Under the pieces are notes generated by a model. The model had not been told where the DNA came from, searched no databases, and worked only from the letters and a program-made list of their open reading frames with translations. Made by a program: the position numbers and the translations under genes. 64,000 nt of DNA, taken from positions 5,272,864 to 5,336,863 of the forward strand of contig OY365814.1 in NCBI GenBank assembly GCA_959347315.1, read 5' to 3'. Positions 37,255 through 49,029 of the stretch are shown here, in pieces. This DNA is from Bimastos eiseni (lineage: Eukaryota; Annelida; Clitellata; Crassiclitellata; Lumbricidae). Numbering within the stretch: position 1 is the first letter of the stretch; each line of letters opens with the position of its first letter.

Positions 37255-38360
37255 ATCTTCAATCATTTTTTAGTCACTCCACTCCTCAAGAAACCATCGC
37301 TGGATAAAAAAATCCTTTCTAACTATCGACCTGTATCCAACCTTTCATTCATTTCTAAACTAACCAATCGAATAGGCCTGTCCCGGATCAGTGACTACCA
37401 GACTTCAAACTCCCTCCTAAATACGTCCAAACTAAAATCATACTTATTGGCTTCTGTTTGTAACTCAAGAAAATTCCTGATTCCTCTTATTTCCTTGAAC
37501 CCTGACTCAGCAACAGTCTACATCCAACAACACATTCACTGCAAATTCTCCCGCAACTTTGGTATAATGTTTGACCAAAGCCTTAGCTTCGCTGATCGCA
37601 TCACCCAACTTTCCCGCTCTTGCTTCGTGCAGATCCGTGACCGTAGAATTCGCCCTATAAACTTGACCTCAAAACTGCATCTACAGTCTGTGGTCCATGC
37701 TAAATTGGACTACTGCAATTCTCTTTTACTCAACATAGACTTCACCCAAATAAATTGCCTCCAAGCCATTCAGACAACTCTAGCTTGTGCTGTCGCCAAA
37801 ACAAAACCGTATCATTCTCTGCCCTCAAACGACTCCACTAGCTCAAAATACCTGAAAGAATTGAATACAAAGGCATCTCACTCCCCTACACCACACCCCA
37901 GTCCTCACAGCCCACGTATCTTTATCAGTTCTTCACACTTCAACCACATTGCCCGTTCCTCTGCCAACCTCATAATGCACTGTCCTTCTGTCACCTCATG
38001 ATTCAAATTTGTAAATCATTCTATAGCTACTACTGTCTCTCCTCTCTTTGGGTCGAACTCCTTCCAGTGTTAAAACAAATATACGATTCATCCTAGGCAC
38101 TCGCCAACACCTAACCTCTTGCTATCTTACCACATGTCTTTCACTCAAAACTGAAAACATTGCTTTGTCACAAATTACTCTCATTCCCCCGTCGCTGTTT
38201 AAACTCCAAACACCATCCACCTTAGCCGTCTGACTGTCTGCCTGCCTGACTCTCTGGATTTTAACTCCTGCCTATCAATTTTGTTTTGATTAAGCGCCTG
38301 TGAATAAGTGGGTTTTCACGACTTCGCTTTTGTGGGCATTGTAGAAATGTTGAGATTACG
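37255..38360 (+). mobile_element. LINE with RT catalytic core deleted
   Basis: The frame from about 37270 reads [11 protein letters not shown] and [14 protein letters not shown], the RT fingers block. By 37435 it jumps to [17 protein letters not shown] and at 37555 to [20 protein letters not shown] and [13 protein letters not shown], which are thumb and C-terminal blocks. The palm with its YADD motif, normally about 200 residues, is missing. The 3' end at 38285-38350 (GCGCCTGTGAATAAG, TGTGGGCATTGTAGAAATG) ends in an ATTACG-like tail and matches 21830-21905. Confidence 0.8.
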
Positions 38361-38859
38361 ATTACAATAATAACAGAGCTTACACGCCTAAAGAAAAAGA
38401 AATGCTCTTCTGATGGTTACTAACTTACTTAGTTATTCGCCCTGTGTGTAGGCCTACTTCAAAGATAACTTATCAATTGCACTTTATGTATGAGGCGGAT
38501 AAGATCAAGAAGAGACGAGCACAGGAAATATTCGGCGAAATATAATTTTACGTTATCAGTAAAGTGTATCACCAATATCGTCCTCTTTTCTGTTCTGCCT
38601 CGTAACTTTTTAGGTGGCATTTTAATGGAAAAGCCCAAGGGTAGTTATATCTCCTGCTCTCGTTCAGCAGCGTAAAAACTGATAAATTGGATGACAATTT
38701 CTACTTGACAGATTTTTCAGATGAAGAGTTACTTTATTTTCGACTCAATCTGTAATCATTAACTTGTTTTCCTAGACACAAATATCGTCCCACTATCAGT
38801 TGTTTCTCTTCTTTATCATAGCACAATCTATATGCCGAGGGGATCATCTTTTCATCCAT

Positions 38860-39240
38860 TTAATTCGTTGGACAAATAACTTGATTCCATATGAGTTCGG
38901 AATCCAATAGAATTATCTCGCATTCCAGTAGTCAGCCACGAACACTCGATCGTCTGAATCGAGTGCGAGATATTGGGGATCATTCAGTTTTTGTGTTTCG
39001 TTTAAAGGAATAAAACGACGAATGACCATACATGCATCTCCATCTCTGGTCAGCTGACGTATGGCCCACTTTGTCTCAAAGTCTCTCCCTGTTGGCCTAC
39101 TCTGTTTCTTCTCTTCCTTCCACTGGTGAATGATGACGAAATTTCCTATGGATGTTTCCACTGCATGAGTTGGGTTCTTGATTTCTCTTAGTAGCTGAAT
39201 GAAACGAAAATGTTCTGCCTCTGATCCGTAGATCCAAAGA
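38860..39240 (-). pseudogene. NHL-repeat protein exon, frameshifted
   Basis: The exon opens after an acceptor (TTTCTTAATGCGTCCAG) and reads EHFRFIQLLREIKNPTHAVE, FIPLNETQKLNDPQYLALD and DDRVFVADYWNAR, an NHL repeat (Pxxlalxxxdrvfvadxxnxri). The frame then hits TAA. Skipping the two extra bases TA restores ILLDSELIWNQVICPTN, the expected continuation, so the exon is broken by a 2-bp insertion. NHL repeats form beta-propellers in TRIM-type ubiquitin ligases and related proteins. The minus-strand exon at 39718-40151 may belong to the same gene. Confidence 0.7.
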
Positions 39241-39717
39241 CTGGACGCATTAAGAAACCACATTATTAGACACAGACACGAATTACATGATGAGATACAG
39301 ATTGACAAAGAACGTAAATTTCATTTTCCCAGTTTAGTCACTCTATGCACAACTTCATCTTTTCCTATGTCAATTAATTCAGTAAAGTAGATGAAAATCG
39401 GACACAGAACTGTATTAAAAACAAATTCATCGTCAATGCACTACTAACTAACATTTAGCATCTTGATTTACTAATTAATACAATTTTTATTTTACATACT
39501 AGTATATTATTAGCCTATAATTGTGTTATTGAAATAAGATCACATCCGGCAGATGTCTGTTCATTCAATGATTCAGTCATGACTAATAAAATTTTTAATC
39601 ATAATATTAACTGTTATTTATTGTTCTTCAGTAATAATTTTTTTTCCGCTGTATTGATTGATATCAGCTGGGCCTATTATTGCCAGCTTCACCATCTCAG
39701 GGATATTTATTAGTCGT

Positions 39718-40151
39718 TTATGTATACAATAATATTATTATGAAAATTTCTTTTATGAAGAAAGCATTTTGTAAGAACTTGCCAACTGTTTTCTTAAATT
39801 GATTGATTTCAATGTTGATCACTTTCGATTGGATGATTTCATGAGTGGACGGTAGATTACTTGTGACACTAAATAAGTCATCTCTTAGCTGATTCGACTC
39901 GTAAAGCTGTTGAATCTTTTCAAGTGCTGATTGTGAACGACACCAGATCCAAACAACCACGGTCTTTCTCTCCAGTTGAGAGTTAACGATTTCAGTGCCG
40001 TTATCCCTAAGGTCATTAATGAGATCGTCATTGTACAGTGATCTTTGTTTGGTTCTGTTCCTTAGGCCGTTGATTGTTCGATGAAGTTGCTGCAGATCCG
40101 TGAAAGTTGTACAAATTGAACAACGGTTTTTAACCTTGACTTTTATGGCGA
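39718..40151 (-). CDS. Exon of unrecognised protein, upstream of NHL exon
   Basis: A strong acceptor (CCTTCTTTCTGCCTTTAG) at 40152 opens a 144-codon frame. It includes CSICTTFTDLQQLHRTINGL, NDLRDNGTEIVNSQLERK, VVVWIWCRSQSALEKIQQLY and VINIEINQFKKTVGKFL, then runs into AT-rich sequence and a stop. I do not recognise the fold. The conserved-looking VVVWIWC block and helical spacing look like a real domain. No clear donor is seen at the 3' end. Its strand and spacing fit the NHL exon 480 bases downstream. Confidence 0.5.
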
Positions 40152-40299
40152 CTAAAGGCAGAAAGAAGGAATTTCAGATGTCAAACAGATTTCTGAGTTG
40201 TTTGATTAAATCATCATGATTAAGTAAGGAACTTGATTAAGTAATAGACCTAAAGGAAATGTGTTGGCTTGGCGATAGTCTATAGACTTAATCTGGTTT

Positions 40300-40345
40300 A
40301 TTTGCAATATATATATATACATATATATATATGTATATATATAGT
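40300..40345. repeat. (AT)n with GTAT interruptions
   Basis: Simple AT-rich palindromic tract. Confidence 0.9.
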
Positions 40346-40655
40346 GACTCATTATATCGAATAGGCCTGCTTAATTATGCTACCGAACACTGCAGTAAAT
40401 CTGAAGAATTGTTGAAAAATAGGCATGGTTTTCACAAAAGATTTTTTTATTTGTAAATTTATATTGCCAACATTTTCGAAATCAGCCCAATAGACCTGAA
40501 AATGAAACTCTCCTGTAACAGTACAGAAGTTCGGCGTTCTTATCTCTGAACATTGTCGTTCAATCAAGTGAATCTGTTGTCTCTCGACTGCCTAACGGAA
40601 AAACTCGTCGTTTGGTTGAATATTTTCAAAGAGATAATTTCGGTTGCATCTAATG

Positions 40656-41870
40656 CAGTGGTTCCCAACATGGGGGTCGCGACCCCTAAGGGGGTCGCGG
40701 CGGCATTTTTAGGGGGTCGCAGCGGCTTATTGGAATTAGCCAAAATATCTTAGGAAATTTGTGCTTGAAGGTTTTCAAATGTTTTTCGTTTTTCAACCAT
40801 CTTTTTCCAGTATATACAACATTAATTTTACTATCCTTAATGAAGTTTAATGATGGTTATCCATTACTACTAACTTACTTACGGTGATTGCGGGTAAAGG
40901 TTAATCTATGTTATCCCATTCTGTTGGAACTGGCACCTGTACAGAACACTGTTGTTATAATATTAAAAGTAGTACAGTTATTCATTTTCTATACTGCTGT
41001 TCGCTGGTTGTCGAAAGGAAATATTGTCAATCGTGTTCTTGAGTTGAGAGATGCGATCAAGTTATTCCTAGAAGTGCAAGGGAAGCTTGAACTTATGGCT
41101 TTATTGAACAATATAGTTTGGAAGAAATTAGTTGCTTACTTAGCAGACATCTTCGACCACCTAAATAAGCTGAATCTGAAACTTCAGGAAAATTAAACGC
41201 AAATTCTCCAATTTCAAGACAACCTTGAGGCTTTTATATCCAAGCTGCAAAACAGGCGTCGGAAAGTAAATCTAAAACATTGCCAAGTTTGAGTTTGAAA
41301 ACTCTGCAGTGTGCTCTCGTACGAAATCCATTAGGCCTATCTGTTTCCCTGAATGTAGCCAGAATTCCCGATGTAGATGAATTCTTGGATATGCGCAATG
41401 ATTCTTCGGCACGTAACTTGTTTCTTGAGAAATTGTTGACTCAGTTCTGGTGGGCCGTGTATCAGTCATGCGTCGAAATGTCACCATGCTTGCCTTTCGA
41501 CTTTTTGTTCCGTTTGCCTCCACATAGCCTACCTCTGCGAAAGTGGATTTTCAACGCTTCTACATATTAAATCAAAGGCAAGAAAACGACTGAATGTTGA
41601 GAATGATATCAGGTTGGCTTTAATAAAAACTCGGCCACGAAATTTGAAAGTATAATCATCATAATAATTAAATTGAAAGTAATTATTAAAATATTTGGTT
41701 GCATAACAGTTGCAATTTTATTCCGAAAAATTAGTTTCCATTGTGTTTTCTGCATCTGTAATTGTGGTTGTCCTTGACCTAGGTCCTATGACATACGCGA
41801 ACGTGGCGGGGGTCGCGGGTAACTCGATTGTAGAAAGGGATCGCGACTCGAATAAGGTTGGGAAACACTG
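40656..41870 (+). mobile_element. hAT transposon, internally deleted
   Basis: Terminal repeats are CAGTGGTTCCCAAC at 40656 and the inverse of CAGTGTTTCCCAAC ending at 41870. They are flanked by the 8-base target copies ATCTAATG (40648) and TTCTAATG (41871). The interior keeps decayed transposase: AVRWLSKGNIVNRVLELRD and LVAYLADIFDHLNKLNLKLQ at 40975-41190, FLEKLLTQFW near 41420, and YLCESGFSTLLHIKSKARKR with the dimerisation region at 41530-41650. The family is of the ZBED5/SCAND3-related hAT type. The length of 1.2 kb is well below an intact element. Confidence 0.9.
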
Positions 41871-42204
41871 TTCTAATGATTGCAAATCTTCTAGTTTCTT
41901 CGTGCAAATCTTCAAGACCAATACCGTCACTCGGCCTGTACCTCCGAATATCATAGCCCATAATTATATCGGCTCATCTTTTCTTGTCAGACTCTTAGAT
42001 CAATAGGCATTATTGTGAAATTCACTATGCGCAAAGTGTAACCTGGAACCAATATGCAATAATTCCCAGGTTAAACTGAGAGGAAATTGGTTAAAGGCAG
42101 ATCCGATAGAAATCAAGAACAGCATGCGAAAAATAACTGCTTTATCAAATGTAGGGTCTAGGCCTACTCTAATTCTACACTAGTGACGATATGTGTACAA
42201 ATCA

Positions 42205-42516
42205 CTGTACTGTGGCGAACCTCGAGTCAGCACCGGACGCTTGTCAGGCGAAGGCAGGATTGAACAAGCGTCCAAGGAAAACCTGGATTACTCCTTTTTA
42301 TTACGGTACCCTCAGGAAGTCCCGGGACTTAGGCTAAGGTCCCGGGACGTCGGCTAGGCAGCCGACAGAGGATACGAGACGGTCCCGGGACGTAGGTAGC
42401 GAGTCCCCGAGGACCTCTACGGCAAGCGTCCCAAGCGAAGCACGGCCAAGCCCTCAGCAGCAGCGGCCCTAATCGACCATGGAAAAGACGGGCGGCGCCA
42501 GACATACCGTTACACA
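42205..42516 (-). mobile_element. GC-rich solo-LTR-like island
   Basis: This is a sharp GC-rich island in AT-rich surroundings. The minus strand starts TGTAACGGTATGTCTGG, contains AATAAA near 42300 and ends GGTTCGCCACA, the TG...CA form of an LTR. GTCCCGGGAC-type palindromes occur three times (42319, 42341, 42381). I could not find a target duplication, so a MITE or a CpG-rich regulatory patch is possible. Confidence 0.4.
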
Positions 42517-42519
42517 ACT

Positions 42520-43780
42520 AAGCACAGTATTTCATTTCATGACTGGCATCAGAAATAGAGCTAAATTTTGTGGAAACCTATTGGTCTAATATTCCTTAGC
42601 AAAATCCATATCCAACGCTCAAATATCGGCATAAAATTTCACCCACACTCATTCATTGACTGCATATCAAGAGAATAATGCATGCTGTTGTATTTCAATC
42701 AGCCAACTCGTCTCTTCATCTAGCTGCTTATGTTTTGCCAACAAATAAATACTGCACTATCTTTGATTTATTTAGGAGCAGAGCTGTTCTGTTAGAGAAT
42801 GCTTTTTACATTATACAATGTATATTTCAAGCCCTAAATGCTTTAGGATTCTGAATATAAATTCTTTGAATCACTACAATTGGAGCATGAAGAATGCATA
42901 AGCCCCTAGTGAAAGTGTTCGCTTAGGTGACAAGATATAATAAATTCACCAGAGTAATTCATGTAATTTTAATAAAATACTTGCTTGAAAGCCAAATATT
43001 GTTGGAACAACTTAAATATTGCTCGCATTTCGTATCCGATGTCGGGAATTCGTCATGATCCAAGATAGGCGTGCATGTAGGCCTATAAGTTCTTTTGATA
43101 ACAATACATTATGCAACTTTCAATGCTAGCAGGCTAAGTAGGCCTATAATCCAATTTACATTTAAGCCGCTGCCAAATTTGTTTTTTAAACCTCCGTCTT
43201 ATTATTCGTTGATAACTGCAAAAGTCGACTGATGCCAAAGAGCTAATGGCAACTTCGTCTCTCTGATGATTTGATGATTTCAGAATCCAGTGTAGAAATT
43301 ACTTTTCTAAGATGATGTCCAACACCTCCAATGGAAGTTCATTCACCTGAAAAGTTAATCACTAGGTGCTCCAAGTTGCAATAACTAAGAACTCTGGGGC
43401 GGCGATCCCGGGAAGGTCGAGGGGTCACGTCCTCCAACCTTTTACAGAGAGGGGACAATATATACCTGTGTCCCCCATATTTCCTACTCCTCTCATTGGG
43501 TGTCTCCCACCTGTCAATGAAGTGAAAGAGGAGGTTAAAGTGAAATCGATGATGATTTCATGCGTAGGCTTATGTGTTACCTATAGGTGCTTATAAAGGC
43601 CTGCAGATGTTTGCAGATTCTGCAATAATTTAGTTTAATGAAAATTATTCAATCCTACCATTGTTCTCAAGGGATGCTCGTCATTTTCTGTTTTAAAATA
43701 CAAAATGTAGAATTTCGTTTTCAATAATGAAACTATATCTTTCTTTGAGGTAAGCTAGACTCCAAATTTGTTTTTCACTT
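42520..43780. other. Intergenic, no supported gene
   Basis: No exon supported; AT-rich sequence with TAGGCCTA words. Confidence 0.5.
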
Positions 43781-43788
43781 TGTATGTA

Positions 43789-44976
43789 CAGGGTAGGCCA
43801 AAAACCCTGCGGTTATTTGCTAATATTTCGACCAAAAGTACGAAATATCAAATGAAATTTAGCAGGCTGAAAGCCAATTCATATCTACAAATAACCTCCA
43901 AAATTTACTCAAATATTTCAAACAGAACAAAAATAATATCACTTTTACTGAGTACAACCATCGATTTTTGATGGTCAAAAACATTTAACGCCGCAAAAGT
44001 TTATAAAAGTTTATGAAGTCACATTTCAAGTACATGTAGTTGTAATAAAACACAGTTCATAATTATTTTTATTGAGAAAAGAAACTGGAAATTATCGCAT
44101 ATGGAATGGAAGTCACTTTGACGTCATCTAGCAAGCAGTCGATTAAATTGGTGAATAAAAATGATTTGCGATTAATCATTTTATGATAGCATTTGCAACC
44201 AAATTACATGGGCAAGGTGTCCATGACAGATAAAATGCGTATACAGACACTTCATGAATCATGAGCATGATCTTGGAGCCAAAGCTGTAATCAATGCTCA
44301 CTCTGAAATCACTGGAGCTGAGCACTTATAAAAATATGCGGACGCATTGATGATAGGCGGTTTGCGGTAAAACATCGTACGGGCATCGGAAAGCAGAAAT
44401 CTATCCGCACTTGAACATATCGAGCATGTTGACGAAGTTATTTGCTCACAGAATAGCAACATCAAAAGAAATCATCTCGATCAGTACTCGGCGAATTTCT
44501 GCAGAGTTGAACATCAGACGCACGTCTGTTAGAAGAATTGCTAAAGAAGATCTGAACCTCACCGCTTTTCGTCGTGTCCCTGGGCAAATTATCACCGATG
44601 CAGTGGCCCCCAACCAGGTTATCAAAACTTGCCAAATAGACTCAGAATATGTGTGGCTACTGGTGGTAGACACATTGTACACAGGATGTGAAACAATATG
44701 ATGTTTGTTTTTTAACAATTACTTGAGATGTGACCTCATGAAATCGTTTTTGTAACATTTGCCGCGTTGAATGTTTTTTGACCATCAAAAAACCACGGCT
44801 GCACACATTAAAAGTGATATAACTTTTCTTCTTTGTAAAATATTTTAGTCAAAGTTGGTGTTTGTATGCATAAATGAATTGATTTTTCACTTGTGAAATT
44901 TCATTTAGTTATTCCTTCATTTGGTCAAATAATTAGCAATGAACCTGAGGGGGTTACTTTCTAATGGCCCGCCCTG
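43789..44976 (+). mobile_element. mariner-type transposon, decayed
   Basis: Terminal repeats CAGGGTAGGCCA (43789) and the inverse of CAGGGCGGGCCA (ending 44976) are flanked by TA on both sides, as expected for Tc1/mariner. The interior has the N-terminal DNA-binding part in shifted frames: MRIQTLHE near 44236, then STRRISAELNIRRTSVRRIA and KEDLNLTAFRRVPGQIITDA at 44485-44600. The DD34D catalytic region is missing, so the element is internally deleted. Confidence 0.88.
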
Positions 44977-44999
44977 TATATATTCCTATGCTCGTATGG

Positions 45000-47740
45000 A
45001 GATGTGCAAACGTATATAAGCCAAATATTGTGTATTCTGTATTATGTATTCAAAGTTAGCAAACACTGTTGTTCAAAAATATAAATATATTGAAAACAAA
45101 GGATAGGGTATAATACAAATAATAAGCAAAGCAAACCTTAGTTTCAGTTCAAGTCGAGAAAACGAAGACACACGACTTCAAGCAGCTCAGTTGAGCACAA
45201 AGACCTTGAGGCAGAGAGTGTCGATAGCTAGTTAGAACTGAACTGCACTTAGCTCCCTCTTGAAGCACCTTTGGCATCAGACAACACAAAAGGCAACAGC
45301 GACCGTACACTTTACTATCCTTAATGGAGGTATGCCAGAAGTCTCCCCGACCGTCACCACGCTCAGGCTTATATATAGAACCCTCTTTCACTCTTTATAT
45401 ATAGGACCCTCTTTCACCCTGTTCCTAGCCCATCCTCGTCTTAGGACCAAAGTAGGCAAACGTCCGATGACATAGTAATATAGGCTACATAGTTCATATT
45501 AAGCATGGAAAGAACGTAGGTCGAATATGCAACAACACGCATGTATATTGTATAATTATATGTTCGTGCATTCACTTGCAAATTTCTATAGCACCCTTGG
45601 AGGGAAGCGTTCCAGACTCCAACGCGCCAAAGAATAACAGTTTTAAGCTTAGTGAGGGAAGTTCCAGGTTACGTCCCAGGGTGTAGAGTATGTAGACTTA
45701 GCTCTTGGGGAAGGCCATTCCAGACTACTGGGCCTACTACAGAGCAGGCTCGAGTCCACTATGTATGTGTGTATAGGCCTACTGTATGACCTAATATTGT
45801 ATATAATGCCCATGTGTACGTATGTTGCTATTTTACAGCCAGTGGGGTAGCTGCCCCTGTGGCGCCTTGGAGCGAACGTTGCTCAAACGCTCTCCCATTG
45901 AGTAAAGAAATGATACAACTTGCACAACTACACAACGGTTGTTCTGTCTTTCTGCACTTTTTCATGGAATTTATGGATTATTTGGTATATGTGATGGTAA
46001 ACTGGATCTCTTGAGAAACATTTGCAGAATGGAGAAATTTTCGAAAGTCAGCGCAAAATGAGTTAAATTCTTCTAGACCAATTTTCTCAACGAACGGAAG
46101 AAGAGTAGACATGTTCAAAAAAATTCTACTCAACGAACAGAAAAGTGTTGAAAATCTGTTCCTTTCAACGAACACAGCTAAGTTGCGTTTACATGCAGTC
46201 GGGCAACCGATCTGAATATGAGTCGGCCTAATGTCCTGTTTACACTAAATTTGTGCAAGTATGACGCATTAACGCTACGCGGAACAAGTGGAATCATGTC
46301 AACCAGCTTTTGAGCTCTCGCTTAATGGCTTATTTTTAGAAACGGGAAAGCACGCTAATATTGAAGGTTGCTTGTTTATAGGTGCTGCTATTAACTGATA
46401 CGGTAAAAATACCGCGAATCTATCACGCGCTTGTTAGACGCGTACGGGCAAAGGCGTTAGACTTGTGAATTTGTGAATCTAATCATCGACCGAAATGATA
46501 AGACAAAAAAAGAACAAATAATTTTGCATCGATCGAGGAGGTGCCCCTCAGACCTTGGTGCCCTGGAGCAATTGCAACACTATGCTCCATGGCCCCTACG
46601 CCACCGATTATAATATATAGGCGCTTTATCACTACCACTCGACGTCCTTGGTGCATATTTCACTCAGCACAGTTGCCGACCTCTAGAAACAGCGAGCATA
46701 TAGGCATTCTTGGGGGTGAGGGCTTACACTTTTGTGACGAGTTGTGACTAGATGAGGAAGGTCAACGAAACGTGACGTCACATCATCATATGAAACATAA
46801 AAATGAGCAATTTAACTTTAACATCTTACTTTATGAAACAAGTTATAATTGTTTCCACATTTAACAACACTAATTACGATCAGAGTCATTCTTAGTTTGC
46901 GGATTGTTCCATATTAGACCTACTCTCGGTATCAATTTCATGTTGTTAGAGGTGAAGCAACTATTCCGTAACACATAAACAGAAGTCCACTAAGCCTCCC
47001 AAACGCACCAGGCCACACAGAGTCGCAGTACCTCGTCAACGTGAACTAATTGTTGTAATCGCAAACGAAACAAATAGAGAGAGTGTGGATTCAATAGACG
47101 ATAATGAGTTTCAAATATAAAGCAGCACAAATTCACCAACTCTGGCACTTAACCTATGACAACGCGATTTCTCGGAATGAATCCGATATCTTGACTGACT
47201 ATATTCCGCACCTTCCCCCATCCAACGATTTCACTACAAAGAAACGTCAAAGTAAAATTGAGTGCAACTAATTCATAGATTAAGCTGAAAAGAGCATATC
47301 CCGATAATAATTATTATACAAGTGTATTTCATGCAGGCGTTGTTTTGGATTTGAGCAATATAGCCTATCAGTTGTAGCTTAAGTTCAAATCATACGACAA
47401 TAGCGATTGACCAACCGCCTTTCCATATGGTTAGATATTATGTATGTATGTATGTGCGTATGTATGTATTATAAGAACTTATAAGAACCTCTCGAAGGCG
47501 CTAAAAGTGCTGCGATATGTATAAATCTATCGCTAAATCTTTGACATGAATAATTTGACTAGAATAATAATAAACTGACTCGGAGTATTTGTTGGCGAAT
47601 AGACAGCAATATTTGTTTCTAACTTAGCACCATTGTTTCGAGACCAGACAACAACAATGGCCCTGGGCAAATGTGACTTATTATACACGTAATCTTCTCC
47701 GAGGAGGTTCGAACCATGAAAATTTATGTAAAACTATGAA
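45000..47740. other. Intergenic; small repeats only
   Basis: A tandem duplication of about 27 bases (CTTTATATATAG...CCCTCTTTCAC) lies at 45367-45420. A faint relic of the 60-kb LINE 3' end is at about 45588-45665. CAGTGGGGTAGCTGCC at 45841 looks like a hAT end without a partner. (GTAT)n lies at 47440-47468. No gene is supported. Confidence 0.45.
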
Positions 47741-47754
47741 CCTCGAACTACTCC

Positions 47755-48055
47755 TTGTTGGTTGCTGGTTTAAAGCAAACAGGCTTTCACTTGACTTATT
47801 TTAAAAAATCTTTCATTCTATTCAATTCTCACAGGAAAATCCCTCCCATGCAAACACGCTCACTATTAATTGACGGTGTATACACAACCTTAAATTACTA
47901 ATGTAAATTTTCTAGGTGTCGTCATCGATCTGACCTGGAAGGAACATATTTCTCAAATATCGATAAAATTGGCAAAAATAGAAATATTTTATAGCGCATC
48001 TCATATAAGTCGGCGGGACTTTGGTCCCTTTAGGTCCCTATTTTGTAGCCCAACT
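47755..48055 (+). mobile_element. Degenerate LINE fragment
   Basis: The decayed plus frame reads WFKANRLSLDLF, then after shifts the thumb block VVIDLTWKEHISQIS-like. CGGGACTTTGGTCCCTTTAGG follows, a 3' motif shared with the LINE ends at 51.6 and 56.3 kb. Confidence 0.5.
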
Positions 48056-48177
48056 TTGTTACTAATATGAAATATGATCGAGTGCTGTTGTATTTTGGGA
48101 CGATTCTCTGCGTTACACCGAGAGTGCCTTGACCAATCTACAAAACTTGTCCCACAACACACATTGAGACGAATTCT

Positions 48178-48183
48178 TTTATT
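48178..48183 (-). terminator. AATAAA signal of the two-exon gene
   Basis: Canonical polyadenylation signal 60 bases past the stop codon at 48244-48246. Confidence 0.5.
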
Positions 48184-48243
48184 GCATTGCAAGAGCTAAC
48201 TATCCTAATTGCTGTTTTAACCAAACCATCAATTGTCTGATTG

Positions 48244-48743
48244 TTACTCCATGTTTTCCGGACGAATGGTCTCCAGTGTATCTCCTTTTACAAACGGAAT
48301 TGCCTTTGCATAGGGATCTAATTCGTTTTCTGTGTCGTAAGTTTCATCTAGATCAATCGACGTCGAAAATTCGTCATCCTCTTCCAATTCCATTGAATTA
48401 ATATCATCCTTCAGTTCTCCATCCACTAGGCCTACATCCGAAACTTCCTCTTCAGTTACTTTCAGGCGGTCTAACATTTCTGTGTTTAGATGAAGTCTGT
48501 GCCCTGTTGAGTTCTTCGAAACCGCTTGATCTGATTCACAAAAGCCTTTTTCTTTGCACACGGACGTTCGTCATCCTTTATTTTCACCTGGCATTAGCCA
48601 TTGTTCAGAGGCTTCCATTTTCTCCGTATCTCTCAATAATTTCATCCGTCTTTTGTTCTTTAGAATATGCTCAAGTTCAGCTCTCTCATTAAATCGCATC
48701 TGCTTTGGGTCAAAGTTACAAATTGCACGCAATTTCATTTCGT
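48244..48743 (-). CDS. 3' end of an unrecognised gene, two exons
   Basis: Exon 48588-48743 follows a strong acceptor (TTTGTTTATTATTTCAG) and ends at CCAG|GTGAAA. Exon 48244-48479 follows ATCTAAACACAG. Phases match (1 and 1) across a 108-base intron, and AATAAA lies at 48178-48183, 60 bases after the stop. The first exon is basic and helical (MRFNERAELEHILKNKRRMK). The second is very acidic (EEEVSDVGLVDGELKDD, MELEEDDEFSTSIDLDE) and ends FVKGDTLETIRPENME. I do not recognise the protein. The structure looks like a genuine gene whose upstream exons lie at higher coordinates. Confidence 0.55.
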
Positions 48744-48830
48744 CTGAAATAATAAACAAATGGAGACTATTAAAGGGCAACATCTCCTCACAAAAATGGC
48801 AATCATCGATATACATATAGGCCTATTAGG

Positions 48831-48905
48831 GTGAGTGCAATAGTGTAGTGGTTAGCGTGTTGAACTAATAAAACGAATGTTTGGGGTTCGAATTTTATTT
48901 TTCAA
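48831..48905 (+). other. tRNA-like SINE head or tRNA pseudogene
   Basis: An A-box-like TAGTGTAGTGGTTAGCGTG and a B-box GGGGTTCGAAT are spaced as in a tRNA, but the acceptor stem does not pair and no anticodon arm is convincing. A tRNA-derived SINE fits best. Confidence 0.45.
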
Positions 48906-48939
48906 GGTCTCATGGCTCTCCATATTTCATAATGAGCAA

Positions 48940-49020
48940 CGCATATATATATAATATATATTATATTATATATATATAATATAATATATTATATATTATA
49001 ATATCACGATATATATATGC
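48940..49020. repeat. AT-rich palindromic tract
   Basis: TATATAATATATTATA-type sequence able to form hairpins. Confidence 0.9.
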
Positions 49021-49029
49021 CTAATTAAT

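Noticed and set aside
45841..46605. Possible hAT element between CAGTGGGGTAGCTGCC and an inverse-like GGTGGCGTAGGGGCC
   Set aside because: Ends match poorly and flanks show no 8-bp duplication.
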